In this document: piece after piece, positions 1-11,090 of the stretch
Layout of the letters: every line of letters begins with the position of its first letter
Position numbering within the stretch: position 1 is the stretch's first letter
Origin: Lophium mytilinum
Lineage: Eukaryota > Ascomycota > Dothideomycetes > Mytilinidiales > Mytilinidiaceae
Reading direction: 5' to 3'
DNA length: 33,773 nucleotides
Assembly (NCBI GenBank): GCA_010093605.1
Contig: MU004192.1
Location: 1,351,299-1,385,071, forward strand
Made by a program: the position numbers and the translations under genes
The notes under the pieces: model-generated
Databases searched by the model: none
What the model was told of the DNA's origin: nothing
What the model saw: the letters and a program-made list of their open reading frames with translations, nothing else

Positions 1-726
1 AGGTTATCTCTACTATATATAGTATATAGCGCTTTAAAGTAGTCTATATAGCTATTAATATAGATAGTAATAGTAAGGTCTACTAGTCTATTCTAGTAGA
101 CTACTATCTACTCTATTATAGTAGTAGGGTTATAGTAACTTAGGCTATTAAGCTATTAGTAATATAGTAAGAAAGAGTATAGTAAGGCTTATGCGCAAGA
201 GTAAGATTAGAGTTAGGTTTTACTTACTAGCCTACTTAGTTATTAGCAGAGGAGGTAAAGGTCTTCGCTAGCTATAATATAACGCGCGCCTACTAGGTAA
301 AGTAGGTTTATAGCCTTAGCTTAGGTAATAGATAATACTATATAGCCTAAGGAGTTAAATAGTTAAGGTAGACTTTATACTATTATAAGAGGGCGATAAT
401 CTCTAATTATAATTAATTATATTAAGCGTTAGAGGCAATAGAGTAGAAGCTGCGGGCGATACTAGACTCTATAAAGGGCAGTCTTCTAGCGTTAGGGCCT
501 AAAGATAAAGAATAATATATGCTACTTTAGAATTAGAGAAAGAATTTAGGTCTATTAGACGGGGTAGTAGGTCTACTAATAGAATGCCTCTTAATATTAT
601 TAGAGATATAGCCTCTAATATTAGCTACCCTAGGTATTACTTTAAACAGTTTATAGGGCGTAAATCTTAACTAGTATAACTAACTTATATATACCTGCGC
701 GGTGTTTAAATAAGCAGTAGCCCTGC
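1..726 (-). pseudogene. RIP-damaged unknown protein, 5' part (outer copy), cut by the window edge
   Basis: This is the outer-copy equivalent of the first part of the minus-strand frame at 8960-11090. It reads from about 726 towards base 1 and continues off the window. It is more damaged than its partner: codons kept as CG-rich in the inner copy (around 10444-10450) have become TA here. I do not recognise the protein. Its presence at the very edge implies that the rest of the gene, homologous to 8960-10364, lies just left of the window. Confidence 0.45.
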
Positions 727-2776
727 TTAATAAGAAGGGGTATAATAGAATTAAGACGGGTAAGATAATATAAGTAGCGGGCTAACTCTAATTATAAAAG
801 GAAGATATATATAATCTCTAATTATAATTAATAATCTATAAAAGAGAAGGGTTAAGCGCATAGATAGTAAGAAAAATTAAATTACTAGTAATTAACTTAT
901 ACATTAATATTTTTAAAACTCTATTATACCTTATACTTAAATATAGACGCTATTATAGAATAAACTACTATATTTAGGGGTCTAGACTAACTATATATAC
1001 CGCCTACTATATAACTTAAGTATGCTTAAGAGGAGCCTTCTACCCGCTATCCTCTATCTCTATATTATCTACCTCCGTCTCTACTTTAGTATTATCTACC
1101 TTGCCTACCTCTATCTCTATATCCTTCTTCTCTATATTATCTGCATTAGGCTTAAATTCTAACTTAAATACTTTACTTATCTCTAAATTAGTTTTATAGT
1201 TAGTAAGTTTTATTATATATAGATTAACTAAGTGCTAAAAGTCCTCTAGATTAAAAGGCTTTAGTAGGTTATAGTCTAACTATTATTTATAGTTAATAAT
1301 ATATTATATATAGATATTACTTAAGAGGTTTTAAAGTATTATTAACTAGTTAGCTATATTTAGTTAGAGCGGGTCCGGACTAGTATACTTATCTATAAGG
1401 CCAGCGGATCCGCAATCTATATATATTATAGTAGAAGATAATAGTTATAGGCTAAAGTATTTATTAGTATTTAGGTCTATATAGTAGACGCAACTATATA
1501 TATAGAAGAATTTTAGAAGGGTAAAGATTAGTATTTTACCTAGTAACGCGTATATATAAGTATTATAGATAATAGAGTCTTAATAGTATTACCTAAATAG
1601 CTAGAAAAGGGATATTATATTAGCAGGTATCTATAGAAGAGGGGGTGCTTACTTACCTCTTTAAGTAGGCTAATGCTCGCCAACTCTTCTAGATAATTTA
1701 TCTTAGTATTATATCTTATAGTATAGAGCTATAAGAGGATTATATTCTAACTATATATAGATAGGTGCAGCTTTAATTAATAAAACGCTTATTCTATTAG
1801 CTTAGTATTATTAGCTAGAATATTATATAGCTTACGGGTATTAGTTTAATAGAGCTAAAATATAGAGTATTATTACTAATATACTTAAAGTTATAGAGGT
1901 AGAAGATATCCCCCTCTTTAGATATATACGCTCTAGTAAAGGCGGAGGGTATTTTATAGTTCTAACCTAGTTTAGAGAGAGGTTTATTTGCGTCTAACTA
2001 GACTAGAATAGGTAAGTATAGTTTAAGTATATTAAGGTCTATACCTTACACCTCTATCTTATAGTATTAACCTACTAGAAAGTAGTTTATAACTTAACTA
2101 TAGCCTAGAACCTCTAGTATAGATAATATACTTACTATAGGCGCTATTTAGGGTTAATCGCTATAAAGTATTAAGAAAAGAAAGTAATTAGAGGGTAGTA
2201 AGTTTAAGTAGCCGGTAAATTTAATTAGGCGGCCGTTATTAGTAAAGGGAAATAGGTAAAGATAGCAATATATAATTTTAAAAAGTAAAGTAAGGCAGCG
2301 CTAGCGGGGTATACTAGTATTACCTAGTTTTATAGAAATTATATAGAAAAGTATATAGTTATTATCTTATATTAATTAGCCTTAGAGGTTAATAAAGCTA
2401 AATAATGCTTAATTATCTCTTAATAGTAGGAAAAAATTAAAAATATCTTTCCTTACGGCCTTATTTCTACCTACGCTATTACTTACTAGTACTATAGCCC
2501 CTCTTTACTATACTACTTCTTAGTGTTTACCAGCTTAGTTATAGAAGAGAGGCGTTAGTAAGTACTCTTATTCTTGCGCGCTTTACTAAAAACTCCGCTG
2601 CGTCTTTAACTTTTAGGGCAGCTTTAATCTCTTTAGCGTAACTACTAAGCTAGTACTATTTTATTACCTCTTATACCTCTATCTTCTAGTCTTCTATATA
2701 GAGTATATTATATTAATTCTAGTTAATATAGTTATTAATAAAAAAATAGGTAGAGTCTAGGCTAAAGGTAGCTAGT
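676..2776 (-). pseudogene. RIP-damaged SAP-like protein region (outer copy)
   Basis: This is the outer copy of 11040-13140, in the corresponding frame and without indels. The SAP-like segment is still recognisable at about 2716-2626, reading YTLYRRLEDRG followed by a GNK motif, with an added Ala-to-Ile type change caused by RIP. The ATG that opens an acidic stretch in the inner copy (11575-11577) is ATA here, so that start is lost. Stops are TAA and TAG. Function is inferred only from the SAP-like motif; see the inner copy for detail. Confidence 0.45.
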
Positions 2777-5596
2777 ATAATATATACACTTTAGAGGACT
2801 TATAGTAGTAGATAGAATTAATATACTTCTAGCTTTTATTAGCGGCGGCTATTATTAAAAGCCTAAGAAGCTACCTCTACTAGGCTATAGACATAATATA
2901 GCTTCCTATTATTAATTAGCGCTAGAAGGTAAATAAAAACTCTAGAGTATACCGCCTATAGAGTATTTTTACTCTTTAGAATAGAGTCTATAATAGTTAC
3001 TATAAATTATAGCTATTCTACTAACCTTCTATTAGTAATACTAACGCGCGTCTTTCTATTTTTAGTATAGTCTAAGCTATACTCTTACATCTATAGATAG
3101 TTGCGTTACTATTCTTAGTTCTACTACTTAGGGTTGCACTATAGATTTTCTTTTATAAGGCTTTCTAGGTTCTTACTAGCATCTAATTGCTTCTAATATA
3201 AAATACTAGCATAGAACTTAAGCTAGAGGTAGCTAACCTAGAATAGATTAGGGTCTAATATATCTAGGCTACTAGGCTTAATATATTAGCCTTAGATCTT
3301 GCGCCTCTCTTCTTAAATAAATATAGCGGCGGCAGCTATAAAGTCTAGCTTCTAGCTTATATTAGCTATATACTTAATACTTACTTTTAAATAGTACACT
3401 ATTTAGCCTTTATAGAAATTATTATATCTAGGCCATTTAAAGTTTAAGATATTAATACTTCCTAATACTATTATCTATCGCATTAGCATATCTCTTATTA
3501 CTGCTAGTTAAGAATAGTAATATTAGTAGTTTAGTATATTATTTATAGCCTAGTTATTTATAAGTCTCTAGTTTAATTAGCAAATCTAGGGTAGAAAGTT
3601 CTTATAGTTTATTAACTAATACTATAATTTAACTAGGTGTTAGTATTTTACTTTACTATTTAAGCCAGTATTATAGCTATTAATGGCGCCAAATTTCTAT
3701 ATAAAATTAATATAGTGCTACATAACATAGAATTTTAGGTAGTAGAAGGCGTAGTTTCTATTCTTATTCCTAGGTCTAAATATTCTAAATTCTAACTTAT
3801 ATATATTAATTTAAGCTATCACCAGCTCTATATACTCTAGCGTAGCCTTATTATATATCTTATACTACGCTAGAATAGTAAAATTAAGTATTACATAGAT
3901 AAACCAGAGCGCGTTTAGCGCCTTTACTTCTAGTAGCGGTGCTACTACTACTATAAGCTAGCAGGCTATAGACTTTTATTTAGAGCTAGTATACTATAAA
4001 AGTTTACTAAAATTCTTCTTATTAAATATAGATAGACCCAGGAAAGGCGGCATATTCTTAAATTACTTATCTAGCTAGATTAAGCCGCTCTTATTTTCTA
4101 TTAGAACACGGGCATCTTTTCTTCTAATTGCTAGGGTGCAGACCTCCACTACTAGTAGCTAGACCCATTTAATAAGATTATAAATAACACCCATAAATAG
4201 TTAGTATAGAATATCTATTATTATTATCTAGTAGATATTAGTATAGGGGTGTTTCTAGATAAAGTTATTTATAGAATATATATATAACTCTATATTAAGC
4301 TCTATAGCCTCTATATTACACAGCACTTTATTTAATAGAAGTTTTAAACGCTCTTTATTATTGCGTTACTATTTAATCTAAATAATAGTTAAGCAGTAAG
4401 ACCTTATAGTATATTTAGTCTCTAGGTCTTTATATTAATACAATAGTACCTAGCATATAGTATAGTATTTTCTAAATTTAATACCTATAAGTAGGCTCTA
4501 TTCTTTATAATTAGCTATAATCCCACATAATACTAGATAGCACCTTTAATTCTTACTATCCCCGCATTCTAGTATAATTCTATTAGTAGTATATTCTATA
4601 ATAGCTTATTTTATATTAGAAAACTACTTAGTATTAGTAAGAATTTTACTAATACCTAAGAATATAGCCTAAAGAGCTGCAGTATAGCTAATACTTTAGG
4701 TAGTTTCTTTTATCTACCGTGCTTAGTATAAAGCCTAGCAGTAGAGTGCTAGGTAATATATTTAAGCGCCGCGTAGTTCTATCTAGGTTACTAATAGTTA
4801 GATAGACTAGCTATACGCTCTTATTACTATAATATTAGGTAAGCTATATCTTATCTATAGAGAGTAAAATAGGTATTACTATAGCCCCTACTAGAAGCTT
4901 TAACTAAGTCTACTACTACTAGTCTAATATATATAACTTAGTATATACCTACCGGCCTTCTATATTATAGACTTAAACTAGTATAAATATAAGGTAATTA
5001 TAAAAAGGGCGGTGTCTAATTAGAAATAATATAGCTGCTATTATATTAAAGTAGTATACTAGATGCTACTCTCTACTTAAGCTTTATTTTTTACTTAGAA
5101 AATATAGTATCTCTACTATATAGTTAGTATTACTAATACTATATCTAATTTCCTCTAGTTTACTATTCTATAAATCGCCTAATATAAATATAAGGGAGTT
5201 AGAGAATATACTCTTAAGGTAGATATTATTAAATAGCAGGTTAATATTATTCTTAGTGCAGCTAATCTACTAAAGCTATAATATAAAAGTATAGTTAAAC
5301 GCTAATTAGAATAGATAGAAGGGGAATTAGTCCCTATAATAGAGTAACTAGTTAGTAAGCTTTAATACCGCCTTTATAGGTAGGGGGGACGGCGGTCCCT
5401 AATAATACTTACGTCTACTATCTAGTATTAGCCTGTCTAATAGACGCCCCTGCGGGTATATCTAATTTAGTAGAGGGATATACTTCTTCTTATAGTAATA
5501 ATATAGATAATATTATTAGTTAGCCTTATTAGTATAGAATATAGAATTTAGTAGCCTCTAGCGGGTTATTATATATTAAGCTTATAGGGCCTCTAT
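2777..5596 (-). pseudogene. RIP-damaged Plavaka-like transposase (outer copy)
   Basis: This is the outer copy of 13141-15960. The diagnostic motif at about 4876-4763 is degraded: the inner copy reads IPILLSADKTQLT and this one IPILLSIDKIQLT, with further changes just after. A block of about 1.7 kb (roughly 3040-4700) is nearly identical to the inner copy, about one difference or fewer per 60 bases, while flanking parts differ more. Both copies keep several CpA sites in that block. The element copy is dead, with many in-frame TAA and TAG codons. Confidence 0.5.
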
Positions 5597-6195
5597 TTAT
5601 AAAAGGCGGACTCTAGTACTCTTCTAGTTTACTAGAGATATATAGCTCTATTCTATTTATCTTATACTTTATCTTATTATAGGGGTTAGCCGGTAGAAGT
5701 AGACTTATTAGTAGTAATCTAGGCATTCTAAATAATATTCTATCTATTATCTAAATAATATAGAGCATGCAAGACTAGATTATAGATCTAGTAGTTCTAG
5801 TATTAGTAAGCGGGACCCGCTATAGTATCTTAAGGAGCTTTTTATAGCATAGTATATATTTATTTAAGGCGCTAAGTATTTAAAATAACTTATAGTAGTA
5901 TCTATATTTAGTAGAAGGTATATACTCTATTTCTAGTTAAATTTAGTTAGCTCTATATAGAAACTTATAGATTATAAGTAATTATTATAGATTATATTAG
6001 ATTATAGGCTAGTATATAGTACTTATTATTTTTTAATAGCACGCAACGCATTCTAATAGGGGGCGGGCTATTCTATTAGCCTAGAACCTTAACGCATCTA
6101 CGCGTTAAAGACTATAGCTTACTTTCTTAAACTATAACTCTAAAGCCTATATATAATTATTTCTATTATTTCTATATTCTTTATAGCTAGTATAA
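5597..6195. other. Intergenic stretch between divergent pseudogenes (outer copy)
   Basis: This lies between the minus-strand transposase-like frame and the plus-strand frame that starts near 6196, and equals 15961-16559 in the inner copy. I see no convincing reading frame. By position it probably held divergent promoters, but RIP has erased recognisable elements. Confidence 0.3.
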
Positions 6196-6500
6196 ACCTT
6201 TATAGTAGGCGTAGTTTTAAGCATATACTAGTAGTTATATCTAGTTTCCCTAGTCCTAATAGTATAGTATGTATTAAAAGTAAGTATTACCTCTTACTAA
6301 TTTCTAGTATCTAACTTCCTGCCGCAGTTACTAGCTACGGTAAAGAACTCTTAACTTTAGGCAAGTACTATCTAGGTAATATAGAAGAAGATACTAAGTC
6401 TAAGCGTATTACTCTCTTCTATAAGGTAAGCGCTAGGCGGTAATATATTACTAGTCTAGTAGAATAGAGTTAATAGGTATCTACTAAGAGTACCGGCGTT
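6196..6500 (+). pseudogene. 5' fragment of an unknown plus-strand gene, interrupted by the insertion
   Basis: This corresponds to 16560-16864 in the inner copy, where the frame runs on without a break. Here it stops at 6500, and the rest of the gene resumes at 33107 on the far side of the insert. The reading frame includes a GEELLTLGECYLGN-like segment in the inner copy. The product is not recognised. The structure shows that the insertion landed inside coding sequence. Confidence 0.45.
6493..6500. repeat. Left copy of the likely 8-bp target-site duplication
   Basis: CCGGCGTT here corresponds to CTGGCGTT at 16857-16864 in the uninterrupted copy and to CTAATATT at 33100-33107. All differences are C/T or G/A transitions, as expected if both flanks were later mutated by RIP. 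The next base outward at the right end (33099) is a transversion mismatch, which sets the length at eight. Confidence 0.6.
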
Positions 6501-6598
6501 TATTAGGAAAACCTAAAACTGCAAAAGTTAGGGCTATTAGTACTTAGTAGCAAATAGTATAAACTTCCGGCAAACCACGTAAATTACGCAATATCTAC

Positions 6599-6648
6599 GT
6601 AAACTACTAGCGCAGGTAATATTACTGCGTAGACTAGTAGTAGTTTAC
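6599..6648. other. Hairpin with TAATATTAC near the left end of the insert
   Basis: Outer arms GTAAACTACTA (6599-6609) and TAGTAGTTTAC (6638-6648) are perfectly complementary. Nested inside, CGCAG (6611-6615) and CTGCG (6625-6629) pair around the loop GTAATATTA. The nine bases TAATATTAC at 6617-6625 equal the nicking-site nonanucleotide of geminivirus and genomovirus origins, which also sits in a stem-loop. In DNA this rich in TA the match may be chance, and I see no Rep gene. It lies about 100 bp inside the proposed left end, so it could instead be a subterminal transposase-binding or cruciform site. Confidence 0.5.
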
Positions 6649-6649
6649 C

Positions 6650-7189
6650 TATATACTATATAGCCTAATAATACTTAATTATTATCTATTATTTTAAACT
6701 ATTAATAATTTAGTTCTATAGTGTCTTTTATCTAATTAGCCTTAGCGGTGCTAGAGCTAATATATATATGCCCTATATATAATGCCGCCCACATTCTGCT
6801 ATAAAATAATTCTATTTACTACTCTTCCCTCTCTATAGTAGTGCAAGGCGGGGGTAGAAGTAAGTAGGGATAGTAAGTACTTAGGCTAGGACGTCTAATC
6901 TTTATCCTATAAATAGTTAGTACGGTAAAGTTAGGGCTGTAGTAGTTAAAAAGTGGATTTAATAGATGTATAGAGGATAGGTGGAAAAGATATAATCTAT
7001 CTATTCTATAATTTAGCGCTAGGTCTAGCTTATAAATTATAATTAGGATGCTTAATATATTCTTAGGTAGACTCTTACTATATTACTACTAAGACCTATT
7101 ATTTAAGAGTTAGGCCGTAGTGTATAACTATCTATAAATAATAAAAAGTATATAACTATTCTACTACTAATATAAGCTCTAGTAGTAGT
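6650..7189. other. Subterminal stretch without a supported gene
   Basis: This lies between the hairpin and the first plus-strand pseudogene. It holds a purine-rich run near 6840-6880 and no reading frame I can support. It may contain the promoter of the gene that follows. Confidence 0.3.
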
Positions 7190-9003
7190 CTCTTGCATTT
7201 ATATTACAGGATAGCCTCTAGTATTATAGCTATAACGCCACCGCCTCTATAGCCCCTTCTTCCTATTTACTTCTTCTACGTCTCTTATTTCCCTCTATAT
7301 TAGCACGCTTTACTCCTTCTACCTATATTTTAGGTTGCTACTCCTCTATTTATAGTCTCTCCTATTATACTTCTAACCTTAAGAGTTAGGATACTATTAT
7401 TTTACAACCTAGCCTATAGTATACTTATGCGCTAGAAGGTAATAAGAATATATACTCTCTATCTAGCGGGGCAGTTACAGGACCTAAAATATACTTAAAG
7501 AAATAGGCTAGAGTCTCTTTTAAAATGTAAGAATATAGAGGGCATGCTATAATAATTATAGATAATCTTATATAATTCTAGATAATCTTACATAGTGCTA
7601 TAAGAAGAGTTAGAGATATTAAAGTAGGGGTAGCTTTATTTTCCCTCTCTCTACCGCGTTATTATATAGTAGATAGTTATCTATTACTAGCGCATATAAG
7701 GGCTAGGTTATCCCTATAATACTAGATTAAAGTGTATCTAGCGCTAGTAATAGAGTATATATTCTATCCGCCCGCTTATTTTCTAAGGAAAGTAGGGCTA
7801 GAGAAGTAGTAGTTAGGGTAGAGTTAAAAGCTAGTAGGGAATACAGATATATAGTTATATATAGTAGTTAGAAAGATTAAGAGCTATACATATAAAAGAT
7901 TATACTAGAACTAAGGCGCTATTATATAGAGTAGAGCGGGAGGGATAGAGAAACTTAGTAGAAAAAAAATTCTATAGAGTAGAGCGGGAGGGATAGAGAA
8001 ACCTAGTAGATAAAAAAGCTTATAGAGTAGAGCGGGAGGGATAGAGAAGCTTAGTAGGTAATATAAGCTAGCAATACTAGAGTATATTACCTTTATCTAA
8101 TGCAGCTCTATAGAACTATACTAGTCTAACTACTAACCTAGATATTAGTGCGCTATTAGCTTTCTATTATAGTAGATACTATTAGTAAGCTATACCTGTG
8201 CACTGCCTCTTATTCTCTATATTCTAGCTTCTTAGATAAGTTTCTACTAGCTTTAGCCCCTACTATAATTTATTAGTGTACGCAATTTTAACACCTACTA
8301 TATTCTAAATAGTTAGCCTTAAGTTAATCTCTACTATAACTCTTCTACCTTTTTAACTCTTGCCACCTCCTACTACTCTATAGTATAGAGAAAGAGATGC
8401 GGGGTAGGCTTTTATACCCGTAAAATAGAGGAGAACAGTTCTATTATATATGCGGGCAGGCGCTAGAAATTTAAGGCTTAGGCGCACGTGTTTTAACTAA
8501 CAGTTGCTATATACTTTTCCCTTAAGTGCACTATTAGAATCTTATATAAGTGCGTCTTTATAGTAGTATACTATTATTACTAATAGTTATTCTTAATTAG
8601 CCTTAGGTTTAATCCCTTATATTATAGCTTAATACACTAGGTATTATAACTATAGAACATCTCTAAACGGGTATTACAAGACTAGTAGTGTTTTTAAGCG
8701 CGTGCAGTTTAGGGGGTTTATATTAGAAGTAGGTAGATAAGCAGTTTCTAAGTTAGAGCTTAGGGCGGAGGTAGACTTTAAGACATAAGGTATATATATA
8801 TACTGCGCATCTATTAAAAGTTAACTTAGCAGCGGCGCAAGAGTATAGAAGGCATATAGAAAGTATATATAGGTAGACTTATATAGTTCTATTTAAGGCC
8901 GCTTTCTACCTATGCATGCGCTAGAAAATTAGTAATTTCTTAAGAAGGTACTTACTATACTAAGTGCACACGCCTTCTATATCTACTTTTAGGCGTCTCT
9001 TAG
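7190..9003 (+). pseudogene. RIP-damaged unknown protein with 16-residue tandem repeats
   Basis: One plus-strand frame reads as protein from about 7190 to about 9003, interrupted only by TAA/TAG. It contains a tandem repeat of three 48-bp units (7925-8068), each coding a 16-residue unit beginning YRVEREG. C-terminal to this it reads segments such as PLSALLESYISAS and VGRQAVSKLELRAEVDF. It is convergent with the minus-strand frame ending near 8960, so the 3' ends overlap slightly. I recognise no domain. Start and end are approximate because no ATG or stop can be trusted. It is the first gene inside the proposed left end of the insert. Confidence 0.4.
7925..8068 (+). repeat. Three tandem 48-bp units
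   Basis: Units start at 7925, 7973 and 8021. The core TATAGAGTAGAGCGGGAGGG is identical in all three, and the last part of each unit varies. Because 48 is a multiple of three, the repeat preserves the plus-strand frame it lies in, which supports that frame having been coding. Confidence 0.9.
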
Positions 9004-11090
9004 ATAATATTAGGGGAGTAGAAGATAGTAGGGTTAGTATTCTTCTCTTTATCTCTTACTATATAAGTACGCATAATTTCTAAGGCCTTCTTAACGCTAG
9101 TCTAAGCTGTAATTAGGCCTATTTTAGCCTTATATAAGGCCGCCTCTACCGCCTTTAAGCTATCTAGGTCTTCTATAGATAATACCTCCTCTATAGTATT
9201 TTCTTTATTCTAGTTAACTTTCTCTACCTAGTTCTTTCTATTATTAAAGTAGTATATATCTAATTTATCTTTATCTCCCGTAAGGTCTATAGGCTCTAGT
9301 TTATTAGGTAGCACTTTATATTTATTTTTTAAGGTTGCACCTTAAGTCTCTTATTCTAATACTGCTATTCCTAAGTTCTTCTCTTTAGCCTTAGCTATTA
9401 CTAAGGTCTCCGGCGATAATAGCGCCTCTTATACACCTCTAGTCTTCTAGTATATTAAGATCTACGGCTTGTCTATAAAGATGTGGGTCTCTAGTAATAA
9501 TAGCGCCGCTTGCACGCTTCCGGTCTTCTAGAATATTAAGATCTGCAGCTTAACTGCAAGGATGTGCTTAGTATAAATTTAGACTTCTAGTTAGAGGTTG
9601 CAGTTATTTTTCTTCTCTTTCTCCCTATATGTAGCTGCATAGCAGCTAATAGCCTTACTTAAGGTAGTATAATTTAAGTAGAATAATATTAGGTTTATAA
9701 GGCTAACTTTAAATATAGAACTATCTTTAGAGTTAATAAAGTAGGCATGCATTAGTAAGAGGACTAAATATAGGTTAGTAAATATGCGATCTTCTTATAT
9801 ATAGCAGCGGCGTATATTTTAGGTCTTAGTAGTAGTAGAAGGTCTTTCTAACATCTATATTAATAATTATAGATTAGAATATACTTAGTAGGGTAGGTAT
9901 TAAAGTGTAGCTTATATATGCAATTAGTGCTGCGCTGCTAGTAATATTAAGCGTATTTATAGATATATTAACTTAGAGTCTATAGCCCTTATGCAGCTAT
10001 ACTACTATACCTTCTTTACCTCTAAAGTATTTAAAGCCGCTCTTATCCGGGACCGCGGGTACTATAAGCTTCTTATACTGGTAAATAGTTAGTAAACGCA
10101 GGTAGAGAAGTAGTAGATAGACTTATATAGGCCTAATTCTTAATAAAGAAGCTCTTAGAGCCCTCCCTATAGGCCTTCTTTACTACCTCTAGTATAGTCT
10201 TTATCTCTAGCTTATTAGACTGGCCGCCTTTTACATTACCTAATTCTTAACTTAGGACTAGGTATAGTAAATACTTATATATAGACTAGATAAGTGCGTT
10301 GTATTTAACCTTAAAGTTAGTAATATCTTTCTAAGGGCGCTAGGGGAATATAGTAGCTTTCTTTAGGTTGTCTCCGCTATATATAGTATATAGCGCTTTA
10401 AAGTAGTCTATATAGCTATTAATATAGATAGTAATAGTAAGGTCCGCCGGTCTATTCTAGTAGACTACTATCTACTCTATTATAGTAGCGGGGTTATAGT
10501 AACTTAGGCTATTAAGCTATTAATAATATAGTAAGAAAGAGTATAGTAAGGCTTATACGCAAGAGTAAGGTTAGAGTTAGGTTTTACTTGCCGGCCTGCT
10601 TAATTATTAGTAGAGAAGGTAAAGGTCTTTACTAGCTATAATATAACGCGCGTCTGCCGGGTAAAGCGGGTTTATAGCCTTAGCTTAGGTAATAGATAAT
10701 ACTGCGTGGCTTAAGGAGTTAGATAGTTAAGGTAGACTTTATACTATTATAAGAGGGCGATAATCTCTAATTATAATTAATTGTATTAAGCGTTAGAGGT
10801 AATAGAGTAGAAGCCGCGGGCAACACCGGGCTCTATAAAGGGCGGTCTTCTAGCGTTAGGGCCTAAAGGTAAAGAATAATATATACTACTTTAGAATTAG
10901 AGAAAGAATTTAGGTCTATTAGACGGGGTGGTAGGTCTACTAATAGAATGCCTCTTAATATTATTAGAAATGTAGCCCCTAATATTAGCCACCCTAGGTA
11001 TTACTTTAAATAGTTTATAGGGCGTAAATCTTAACTAGTACAACTAACTTATATATACCTGCGCGGTATTTAAATAAGTAGTAGCTCTAC
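8960..11090 (-). pseudogene. RIP-damaged unknown protein with an internal 81-bp duplication
   Basis: A minus-strand frame reads as protein from about 11090 down to about 8960 with only TAA/TAG interruptions. In order it shows hydrophobic and Tyr-rich segments (for example LLEWTGG near 10460), a region with PKLRIRQCKRRPV near 10230, and a charged C-terminal part with IDLTGDKDKLDIYYFN near 9270. Two direct repeats of 81 bp (9421-9501 and 9502-9582) give two 27-codon units sharing QILI[FY]QKT. The frame begins close to where the upstream SAP-like frame ends, in a different phase, so the two may be exons or neighbours. The part right of 10364 also exists in the outer copy, so the gene belongs to the duplicated unit. 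No family is recognised. Confidence 0.45.
9421..9582 (-). repeat. Two tandem 81-bp units inside a pseudogene
   Basis: Both units contain CTTCTAG/CTTCTAGA followed by ATATTAAGATCT, spaced 81 bp apart. The period equals 27 codons, so the reading frame is kept. Differences between units are both RIP-type and other changes, so the duplication looks older than the RIP damage. Confidence 0.75.

Larger units (their letters stand above)
1..6500. repeat. Outer (older) copy of the duplicated unit, left part
   Basis: This stretch matches 10365-16864 base for base at a constant offset of 10364, with no net insertion or deletion over 6.5 kb. The differences I aligned by eye are transitions, mostly TA here where the other copy has CG, as RIP would produce. 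The match stops abruptly after base 6500, where the other copy continues into sequence found again at 33107. The left edge is the window edge, so the repeat very likely extends further left. Confidence 0.95.

Noticed and set aside
6617-6625. TAATATTAC as proof of an integrated geminivirus-like or genomovirus-like genome
   Set aside because: No Rep or capsid frame is visible nearby and the nonamer is likely to occur by chance in TA-rich DNA; kept only as a hairpin observation.
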